Positions 6,331 to 10,667 of a stretch of 10,667 nucleotides of DNA are shown here, piece after piece. A program made the translations under genes and the position numbers. How positions within the stretch are numbered: the first letter of the stretch is position 1; each line of letters starts with the position of its first letter. The stretch is from Deltaproteobacteria bacterium (lineage in GTDB: Bacteria > Desulfobacterota > DSM-4660 > Desulfatiglandales > HGW-15): positions 1 through 10,667 of the forward strand of contig JAFGPH010000308.1 of assembly GCA_016926135.1 (NCBI GenBank), given 5' to 3'. The notes under the pieces are model-generated. The model worked only from the letters and a program-made list of their open reading frames with translations. It searched no databases and was not told the origin of the DNA.

Positions 6331-7604
6331 GCCGGGCCGCCTTGCCACTCATGATGGACAAGGACTCCCCCGTGACTTTGGGGCGTAAGCTTGCCTGTGC
6401 CGAAGAAATCTCCCTCAATCACGTCCAGAACACCCGCCTCCTGCACCCAGTCCGAAAGCGAGCCGCTGACTTCGCAGTAGAGATTAAAGGAGTATCTTCC
6501 AGGTGCTAGCGGGCAGCGAGGGATGGTGCATGAGATGATTGCGTTTGGCCCCTCGACCCTGAGTTCGTTGCCCGTGAGATGATTCCAGCATGTGAGGAGA
6601 TGCTGCCCGTAGTGGTTGTAAATGGAAATCGCTACGCCCAGGCTCTTGTTCAAAGAGATCCGGGTCGATTCGTAGTGAAGTTCAAATCGCAGAGCGTCCC
6701 CGCAGCCCACAACCTCGACCCTTTGATCTCCTGAGAAGAGGACGATTTTCGTGAAACGCAACGAACCGTCGCCTCTACGATCCGTCCTCTTGGCAAGGTC
6801 AAGGGTGGTGATCTGAGACACCCTACGCACGTACTCCTCCAACACGAGGGAGGTGTGATCGGAAGTGGCCAAAGCCCCTTCGTCGAACAGGAAAGCCCTT
6901 TCGCACAGTGATGCCACCGCCGCCAGATTATGGCTCACAAAAAGAACGGTCCTTCCCTGCTTGGATACTTCACCCATCTTCCCAAGGCACTTTTTTTGAA
7001 AAGCCGCATCTCCCACCGCCAGGACCTCGTCCACCAGGAGGATCTCCGGTTCCAGGTGGGCGGCGACGGCGAAGGCCAGGCGCATGTACATGCCGCTGGA
7101 GTAACGTTTCACCGGGGTGTCGATGAATTTCTCCAGTTCGGCAAAGGCGACGATTTCGTCGAACTTGCGTGTGATCTCCCAGCGGGTCATGCCCAGGATA
7201 GCGCCGTAGAGGTAGACGTTTTCATGACCGGTCAATTCTGGGTGAAAGCCGGTGCCAACCTCCAGGAGAGAGCCCACGCGGCCACGCAGCTCCACGCGAC
7301 CTTCGGTCGGTTCGGTGATCTTGGAGAGGATCTTGAGCAGCGTGCTTTTACCCGCGCCGTTCCGGCCGATGATACCCACTACCTCGCCCTGTTTGACCTC
7401 GAAGGAAACGTCCTTTAAGGCCCAGAGGGCCTCGGATTGATGATTGAGGATTGACGATTGGCGATTGAAATAGGCTCTGAGGCGCTGAAGGGGGGCTTTG
7501 GCAGCATCCACCAGGGTCTCCCGGAAGGTGCGGTAGCCCGCTTCCCGTATGCCGATGCGGTAGAGTTTTGAGAGGTTTTCGACTTTTATTACGATTTCAG
7601 CCAT
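6327..7604 (-). CDS. wzt: Polysaccharide ABC exporter ATP-binding protein with C-terminal carbohydrate-binding domain
   Basis: This 425-residue ATPase powers export of a lipid-linked polysaccharide across the inner membrane with the Wzm permease. The nucleotide-binding domain (about 1-260) shows Walker A GRNGAGKST at 80-88, ABC signature YSSGMYMRL at 168-176, Walker B EILLVDEVLAVGD at 187-199 and the switch histidine H225 in LFVSH. Residues from about 275 to 420 form a Wzt C-terminal-like beta domain, which in characterised O-antigen exporters binds the glycan's terminal feature. An unusual insertion, NRQSSILNHQS at 47-57, is encoded by a heptamer tandem repeat. The ribosome binding site before the ATG at 7604 is weak. 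The gene is separated from wzm by 221 bases, mostly a MITE-like repeat, and overlaps the methyltransferase gene downstream. Confidence 0.95.
   Translation of the reverse strand: MAEIVIKVENLSKLYRIGIREAGYRTFRETLVDAAKAPLQRLRAYFNRQSSILNHQSEALWALKDVSFEVKQGEVVGIIGRNGAGKSTLLKILSKITEPTEGRVELRGRVGSLLEVGTGFHPELTGHENVYLYGAILGMTRWEITRKFDEIVAFAELEKFIDTPVKRYSSGMYMRLAFAVAAHLEPEILLVDEVLAVGDAAFQKKCLGKMGEVSKQGRTVLFVSHNLAAVASLCERAFLFDEGALATSDHTSLVLEEYVRRVSQITTLDLAKRTDRRGDGSLRFTKIVLFSGDQRVEVVGCGDALRFELHYESTRISLNKSLGVAISIYNHYGQHLLTCWNHLTGNELRVEGPNAIISCTIPRCPLAPGRYSFNLYCEVSGSLSDWVQEAGVLDVIEGDFFGTGKLTPQSHGGVLVHHEWQGGPA
7435..7469. repeat. Heptanucleotide tandem repeat inside wzt
   Basis: Five consecutive 7-base units are visible on the plus strand: GATTGAT, GATTGAG, GATTGAC, GATTGGC and GATTGAA. 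Because seven is not a multiple of three, three units (21 bases) encode one seven-residue repeat. That gives the NRQSSILNHQS segment on the minus strand. The tract lies between the N-terminal strand region and the LKDVSFEV strand before Walker A. Gain or loss of one unit would shift the wzt frame. Confidence 0.9.
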
Positions 7605-7606
7605 AG

Positions 7607-7627
7607 CTCAGAGCAAAGAGTTTGCAG
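7607..7627. repeat. Short heptamer-like tract just upstream of wzt
   Basis: On the plus strand the units CTCAGAG, CAAAGAG and TTTGCAG follow each other, immediately upstream of the wzt ATG at 7604-7602. CAAAGAG also occurs in the tract before the GT2 gene at 2255-2261. Only three poor copies are present, so this is a tentative relation. The tract occupies the place where a ribosome binding site would be expected, and no strong site is visible. Confidence 0.35.
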
Positions 7628-7661
7628 TCAAGGTTTCAAAGAATCCCCCAGGTTCGGCTAA

Positions 7662-7804
7662 GGGCTTGTGCAAAAATAACTTCACAACTTGTTGATCGGG
7701 CTCGTTCGTGCTGAGGTATCGAAGCACGCGCCTACGTTCGCCCTTCGATACCTCAGTGCGAACGGTACTCAGGGTTGTCTGCTAAGTTATTCTTGCGCAA
7801 GCCC
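7662..7804. repeat. MITE-like nested inverted repeat with two facing REP-like hairpins
   Basis: Outer arms at 7661-7682 and 7784-7805 are complementary at 20 of 22 positions. Inner arms at 7703-7724 and 7743-7764 also match at 20 of 22. Each inner arm carries a REP-like core around GAGGTATCGAAG, or its complement CTTCGATACCTC. Small stems are visible: CGTGCT with AGCACG at 7707-7712 and 7723-7728, and GTTCGC with GCGAAC at 7736-7741 and 7758-7763. The core resembles the widespread intergenic TTCGACAAGCTCAG-type palindrome. TAA flanks both ends (7659-7661 and 7805-7807), a possible 3-base target duplication. No transposase is encoded, so the element would be non-autonomous. It sits between wzm and wzt and as RNA could form a long hairpin. 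Confidence 0.85.
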
Positions 7805-7825
7805 TAAGCTCCACACTCTCCGCTT

Positions 7826-8659
7826 CTAAATGACATCCGCGAATACCCTTTCCATCCTCCTGAAATAGTAGAGCCCCCCCAGGAACAACAGGACAATGAT
7901 GGCTGAGGAGATGCCGAGCAGGCTCCAGTCCACGGGCTGGTGCGCCAGGAGGGAAGCGCGGTATGCGTGGATGACCCCTCCCATGGGATTCAGGGCCAGG
8001 AGCCACTGATAGCCCTCCTTGACCATGCCGACGGGATATATAACCGGGGAGACGAACATCCAGAGCTGGATGAGGAAAGGAATCACATAACGGATGTCAC
8101 GATACTGCACGTTGAGGGCGGAAAGCCAGAGGCCTACGCCTACGGCGCATAGAAAGGTGAGACCCACGAGCATGGGAAAGAGGAGAATTGCCGGGCCGGG
8201 AATGAACTGATAATAAACCATGAGCCCGAAAAGCACGAAGAGGGCGATAAAGAAGTCCAGGAGCCCGGCGAGGGCTGCTGAAGCAGGGACAATCAGCCTG
8301 GGAAAGTAGACCTTGGTGATCAGATTGGAACTCCCGACCAGGCTGTTGCCGGAGCCGGTAACGGCGTTGGCGAAGTAGGTCCAGGGGAGCAGGCCCGCGT
8401 AAACGAAGATGGGGTAGGGGATGCCCTCGGAAGGCATTTTAGCCAGGCGGCCGAAGAAGAGGGTGAAGACCACCATGGTGAAAAGGGGCTGTATGATGGC
8501 CCAGAGTCCTCCCAGCACGGTCTGCCTGTAGCGAACCTTGATATCTCTCTTGGTCAGGAAGTAGAGAAGCTCCCGGAAGGTCCACAACTCCTTCAGGTCG
8601 ATGGGGGTCCAACCCTTTTTGGGCTCGATGATGGTGAGCGGTACGGTTGAATCGTTCAT
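7826..8659 (-). CDS. wzm: Polysaccharide ABC exporter permease (ABC-2 type)
   Basis: This 277-residue inner-membrane protein forms the channel half of the Wzm/Wzt-type exporter. After a cytoplasmic N-terminus that includes the coupling region KELWTFRELLYFLTKRDIKVRYRQT, hydrophobic segments lie at about 52-70, 83-99, 122-148, 156-182, 194-212 and 248-266. That is six, as expected for ABC2_membrane permeases. The loop LALNPMGGVIHAYRASLL near 221-238 is highly characteristic of O-antigen and teichoic-acid exporters. The start ATG at 8659 overlaps the upstream BamE-like stop in the sequence TGATG, implying translational coupling, and no good independent ribosome binding site is seen. Its ATPase partner wzt follows after the MITE-like repeat. 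Length is normal for the family. Confidence 0.95.
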   Translation of the reverse strand: MNDSTVPLTIIEPKKGWTPIDLKELWTFRELLYFLTKRDIKVRYRQTVLGGLWAIIQPLFTMVVFTLFFGRLAKMPSEGIPYPIFVYAGLLPWTYFANAVTGSGNSLVGSSNLITKVYFPRLIVPASAALAGLLDFFIALFVLFGLMVYYQFIPGPAILLFPMLVGLTFLCAVGVGLWLSALNVQYRDIRYVIPFLIQLWMFVSPVIYPVGMVKEGYQWLLALNPMGGVIHAYRASLLAHQPVDWSLLGISSAIIVLLFLGGLYYFRRMERVFADVI

Positions 8660-9051
8660 CAGGGTTCATTCCACCCGATCACCTTTCCCTTGTCATCGAA
8701 GGTGACATAACCACAGTAGATGTTGGGGTAATACCAGAGGGTCTTGACCCCCTGGATGACCTTGCTAGGCTCGCCGAGCAGACCTTTCACCTGTCCCTCC
8801 TGCATTCCCTTGGAGAGCCTCCGCCAGTTCTTCTTGTTCTGCCAGCCGATTTGATCGGGTGTCCCCGGCTTGCGAGACTCCTCACACGCCTTGAGAAGCG
8901 CCTCCAGCTGTTTTACGCGGAGTTCAAGCTCGCTGACTCTGGATCTCAGCTTCGAGGGGTCGTCCTCTTGGGCATAGAGCGAAGATCCCTGGCCGATGAA
9001 GACGGTGAAGGCAAAGGCGAAAAGAAGGGGCACAACACGGGATCTCTTCAT
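8659..9051 (-). CDS. Periplasmic protein with coiled coil and BamE/SmpA-like domain
   Basis: The 130-residue product begins MKRSRVVPLLFAFAFTVF, a typical signal peptide, with probable cleavage after SLYA near residue 27. No lipobox cysteine is visible at that site. Residues about 32-56 (SKLRSRVSELELRVKQLEAL) have a heptad pattern of a short coiled coil. The C-terminal part, from LSKGMQEGQVKGLLGEPSKV (79-98) to WYYP and GYVTFDDKGKVIGWNEP, matches the SmpA/OmlA (BamE-like) fold. The frame is open to an ATG at 9099, but I chose 9051 for its signal peptide and the AAGGAG site 13 bases upstream. Its stop overlaps the wzm start. A role at the cell envelope is likely, and a role in glycan export is only suggested by position. 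Confidence 0.78.
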   Translation of the reverse strand: MKRSRVVPLLFAFAFTVFIGQGSSLYAQEDDPSKLRSRVSELELRVKQLEALLKACEESRKPGTPDQIGWQNKKNWRRLSKGMQEGQVKGLLGEPSKVIQGVKTLWYYPNIYCGYVTFDDKGKVIGWNEP

Positions 9052-9180
9052 TTCTCTGATCGCACTCCTTGTGAATAGGGGTAATAGGGCGCGGAGCACA
9101 GAAGCCAGAAGATCAGGAATTCAACGGAGCCTGCTCCAAATTCTGTATTCATGCCAGGGGCTTCCAGGGTACGAAATGGA

Positions 9181-9209
9181 TTCATACCAGAAAAGGGCCG
9201 TTCAGGCAA
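9181..9209 (-). promoter_or_regulatory. Candidate sigma-70 promoter with extended -10 for the BamE-like/wzm/wzt operon
   Basis: On the minus strand TTGCCT (9209-9204) is separated by 17 bases from TATGAA (9186-9181), which is preceded by TGG as in an extended -10 (TG-n). Transcription would start near 9174, about 120 bases before the BamE-like ATG at 9051. It lies in the only sizable gap between the lipoprotein and the exporter operon. The -35 and -10 hexamers each match consensus at four of six positions. Confidence 0.38.
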
Positions 9210-9267
9210 GACCTGATCCCGCGGTGTTTGGCCGAGCCCATCAGAACCGGTTCAGGTTCGCGGCGAT

Positions 9268-9687
9268 CTACAGCCTCAGGTGATTCAACCTTGTGAGGAT
9301 TATCACATTCGGTCCGTCCTTTTCAGGGAATCCGGCAGGCCTGGTTTGATCGAAGCGGGTGAACCACTTCAACCGATGGTCGTCCAGGTACTTCACGATA
9401 AGCCTGGCCCTGAAAGGTCTGCCCTCCCGGCTGTAAACGAGGTCGAGCCAGAGGGGCTTCTTCCCGTAATCAAAGACATATTCGAATTCATACGTGTTGT
9501 TCTGGAAGGACATTGTCCCGGTCCCATCTTCCCTGAAGGTGACGATACCCTTGGTCCCTGTACTGTCCACCCCCTCCCAGGTGCCAACGTGGGGCAAAAG
9601 GTACCGGTCTTTGGCCCCCGGGCCCTGACAAGAAGAGAAAAGAAGAACTGCCGCCAACGCAATGAACAGGAAACCTTGTTTGCTCAT
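9268..9687 (-). CDS. Lipoprotein of unknown function
   Basis: This 139-residue protein starts MSKQGFLFIALAAVLLFSSC, a lipoprotein signal peptide with the acylated cysteine at residue 20. The lipobox has F rather than L at -3. The mature part has a beta-rich look: VGTWEGVDSTGTKGIVTF, then FREDGTGTMSF, KPLWLDLVYSREGRPFRARL and LDDHRLKWF. These recall small beta-barrel or lipocalin-like proteins and, loosely, the TIGR03067-type domain, but I do not recognise a specific family. The ORF is open upstream through a truncated CopG-type antitoxin to 9903. I place the gene start at 9687 because the signal peptide begins there. An AAGGAGG site lies at 9708-9702, but the 14-base spacing is long. It may be anchored in the inner or outer membrane. 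Confidence 0.72.
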   Translation of the reverse strand: MSKQGFLFIALAAVLLFSSCQGPGAKDRYLLPHVGTWEGVDSTGTKGIVTFREDGTGTMSFQNNTYEFEYVFDYGKKPLWLDLVYSREGRPFRARLIVKYLDDHRLKWFTRFDQTRPAGFPEKDGPNVIILTRLNHLRL

Positions 9688-9885
9688 GAAAGGACTTTCT
9701 TCCTCCTTGCGTTTCAGTGTCGTCATTTCATCGGGGCGAAGTCGAATCCGCATTACGGATTTGGGACCCCTGTCGAAAACGGGTTCCTGAACTTCTTCCA
9801 TCTCGTCTTCAAACTCCGTCAGATCATGGGTGTCCCAGAATCTCGCCAGCTCCTCGATAGAATCGCTCTTCGGGATCTTGCTCAT
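9688..9885 (-). pseudogene. Truncated CopG-type (BrnA-like) antitoxin remnant
   Basis: From the ATG at 9885 the frame reads MSKIPKSDSIEELARFWDTH, then DLTEFEDEMEEVQEPVF. Next come VMRIRLRPDEMTTLKR. This matches the CopG-antitoxin family that pairs with BrnT/RelE-like toxins: an N-terminal toxin-binding acidic segment and then the ribbon strand of the ribbon-helix-helix domain. The expected helices after the strand (L-x-x-x-A-x-x-x-G-x-x-Y-Q-T-L type) are missing. The frame runs on into the downstream lipoprotein signal peptide. The start lies two bases after the stop of a BrnT-like tail, as in a real toxin-antitoxin operon. DNA binding is unlikely because the domain is incomplete. Confidence 0.72.
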
Positions 9886-9887
9886 GT

Positions 9888-9983
9888 TCAACGCGCCCCC
9901 CACTGCCTGAATCGTTGTTGCTCTTTCTGGGTCATCGGGCGGGCGGTGACCGGGTATGCCTTTGAGTCGGTCGGGTATGTCGC
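9888..9983 (-). pseudogene. C-terminal remnant of a BrnT-like toxin
   Basis: A short open stretch on the minus strand, bounded upstream by a stop at 9986-9984, reads AYPVTARPMTQKEQQRFRQW and ends with TGA at 9890-9888. The motif (I/V)TAR-x-(M/A)T-x-x-E-x-x-x-(F/Y) is the usual C-terminus of BrnT-family ribonuclease toxins. About two thirds of the toxin is missing. The two-base gap to the CopG-type antitoxin start fits the toxin-antitoxin order of that family. The fragment is only about 30 codons, so the assignment depends strongly on this context. Confidence 0.55.
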
Positions 9984-9989
9984 CTATGG

Positions 9990-10199
9990 TTAGGCCACTA
10001 CCAGGTTTTGCGTCCGCACAAACTCGGCTTTAAGCCGTGGCTCACCCTCTTCAAGAAGTAACTCAATGACTTCTTTGAGGTTGCGATTGAGTTCCTCCAG
10101 ACTTTCTCCCTGGGAGTGGGCACCAGGGAAACCCGGGACATAGCCAACATAAAACCCGGTATCCGGACATCGTTCAATCACGGCAGTAAATGACATCAT
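9990..10199 (-). CDS. hicB: HicB-family antitoxin, orphan
   Basis: This small protein of 69 residues reads MMSFTAVIERCPDTGFYVGY, then VPGFPGAHSQGESLEELN, and then a helix with EVIELLLEEGEP. That is the HicB_lk_antitox RNase-H-like fold, which normally binds and blocks the HicA mRNA interferase. The ATG at 10199 has an AAGGGGG site six bases upstream. The frame is open to 10298, but the extra residues look unrelated to the family. The fold ends shortly after GEP with KAEFVRTQNLVVA, a normal end for short HicB proteins that lack a DNA-binding tail. These are usually followed directly by hicA, but here a BrnT tail follows instead and no HicA motif is seen nearby. It may be a leftover or may neutralise a distant HicA. 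Confidence 0.82.
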   Translation of the reverse strand: MMSFTAVIERCPDTGFYVGYVPGFPGAHSQGESLEELNRNLKEVIELLLEEGEPRLKAEFVRTQNLVVA

Positions 10200-10269
10200 A
10201 CGATTCCCCCTTGAGTCTCGGAAGGTCGGGCTTCTGTGCCGCCAGGATTTCCGATTCGACTTTTGAGGT

Positions 10270-10298
10270 ATTCTACCCAAAAGACCGTCCTCAGACAA
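10270..10298 (-). promoter_or_regulatory. Candidate sigma-70 promoter for hicB
   Basis: On the minus strand TTGTCT (10298-10293) is followed after 17 bases by TAGAAT (10275-10270), a five-of-six match to the -10 consensus. Transcription would start near 10263, about 65 bases before the hicB ATG. The gap between the upstream remnant and hicB holds no other recognisable signal. Confidence 0.38.
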
Positions 10299-10338
10299 GG
10301 CAATTCCCCGCTCTTCAAAGTGCCCAGATTGTTCCGGG

Positions 10339-10467
10339 TCATTTCTTGGTGATGACCGGCAGGAACCCCTTACTGATGATCTTTTCGCAGGACTGCATCA
10401 TCACCTGCCGCAAGGCCGCCGCGTGTTCGGCGGGGGCGATGACACTATCATGTACGGGGAGATCTCC
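10339..10467 (-). pseudogene. C-terminal remnant of a probable mobile-element replication-type protein
   Basis: Downstream of the tRNA, the minus strand encodes GDLPVHDSVIAPAEHAAALR followed by QVMMQSCEKI and a stop at 10341-10339. The block LPxHDSxIxP-x-x-x-x-x-x-LRxVM recalls the C-terminal end of replication or primase-like proteins common on plasmids, phages and integrative elements, where HDS is a conserved motif. Nothing recognisable lies upstream of it, and the frame simply opens into the tRNA sequence. I therefore treat it as a scrap left by deletion. The exact parent family is uncertain. Confidence 0.42.
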
Positions 10468-10580
10468 CTGTTCGACTGATCTGAAAGGCACATTCGGGAT
10501 GATGCCTTGGGTTTTCTTCTCTGAGAAGGATGATGCGAGGTGCGCCGGTCGTTCGTTTCCGGATCCGGAGAAGGGATTCA

Positions 10581-10665
10581 TGGTGCGAGAGAGGAGGCTC
10601 GAACTCCTACCCCTTTCGGGACTGGATCCTAAGTCCAGCGCGTCTGCCAGTTCCGCCACTCTCGC
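10581..10665 (-). tRNA. tRNA-Leu (anticodon UAG)
   Basis: The minus strand folds as a class II tRNA. The acceptor stem pairs GCGAGAG (10665-10659) with CTCTCGC, followed by discriminator A and an encoded CCA (10583-10581). The anticodon stem CTGGA/TCCAG encloses the loop CTTAGGA with anticodon TAG at 10631-10629, reading CUA leucine codons. A long variable arm TCCCGAAAGGGG and a perfect T arm AGGAG-TTCGAGC-CTCCT complete it. All standard elements are intact. Its 3' side faces the mobile-element relics, and tRNA-Leu genes are frequent integration sites. Confidence 0.97.
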
Positions 10666-10667
10666 AC

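Noticed and set aside
7662..7804. The inverted repeat as a CRISPR or a simple rho-independent terminator
   Set aside because: There are no regularly spaced direct repeats with unique spacers, and no T-run follows the stem on the minus strand. Paired inverted arms with flanking TAA fit a MITE-like element better.
9280..9993. Plus-strand ORF of 237 codons opposite the lipoprotein and antitoxin remnants
   Set aside because: The minus strand carries a convincing lipoprotein signal peptide and CopG-type antitoxin motifs. The antisense translation has no such features.
10558..10569. 12-base perfect palindrome TCCGGATCCGGA just after the tRNA
   Set aside because: It has no loop, no following T-run and no known matching operator, so it may be a chance palindrome.
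10468..10659. Peptide beginning MAELADALDLG at the right end as a protein N-terminus
   Set aside because: This is the familiar false translation of a tRNA-Leu gene. The tRNA fold is complete and explains the sequence.

Overview
The window looks like a Gram-negative chromosome segment. It carries a signal-peptide protein with a BamE/SmpA-like domain, a lipoprotein, and an ABC-type (Wzm/Wzt) polysaccharide exporter followed by glycosyltransferase and methyltransferase genes. The gene style and the short heptamer repeats would fit a Desulfobacterota-like (former Deltaproteobacteria) environmental bacterium, but that assignment is only an inference. Every gene I can support lies on the minus strand, so the biological order runs from the right end of the window to the left.

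Right end (about 10667 to 9688): a complete tRNA-Leu(UAG) is followed by what looks like the decayed C-terminal end of a mobile-element gene. Next come a short HicB-type antitoxin with no HicA partner, the tail of a BrnT-like toxin, and a truncated CopG-type antitoxin. The antitoxin reading frame runs straight into a lipoprotein gene. This reads as a graveyard of an integrative element and toxin-antitoxin modules beside a tRNA.

Export core (about 9687 to 6327): the lipoprotein is followed by a 216-bp gap with a candidate sigma-70 promoter. Then come a BamE-like periplasmic protein, wzm (permease) and wzt (ATPase with a C-terminal carbohydrate-binding domain). Wzm and wzt are separated by a roughly 143-bp MITE-like inverted repeat built from two facing REP-like hairpins. 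A heptanucleotide tandem repeat lies inside the wzt coding sequence.

Glycan assembly (about 6330 to 1): a SAM methyltransferase with a probable frameshift near its end, a GNT-I-like glycosyltransferase, a TIGR04325-type methyltransferase, a GT8-like transferase, a degenerate VapC/nucleotidyltransferase remnant, a GT2 transferase, a GT4 transferase, and the start of another SAM methyltransferase cut by the window edge. Short gaps and stop/start overlaps indicate one or a few long transcripts. A working model is that the GT2, GT4, GT8-like and GNT-I-like enzymes build an O-antigen-like or capsule-like chain on a lipid carrier. Methyltransferases may modify it, and Wzm/Wzt export it, with the Wzt C-terminal domain reading a chain feature.

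I found no clear evidence of a wholly new defence or mobile system. The most unusual features are the repeat-disrupted exporter pair, the coding heptamer repeat, the chimeric toxin-antitoxin relics on both sides of the cluster, and the probable frameshift.
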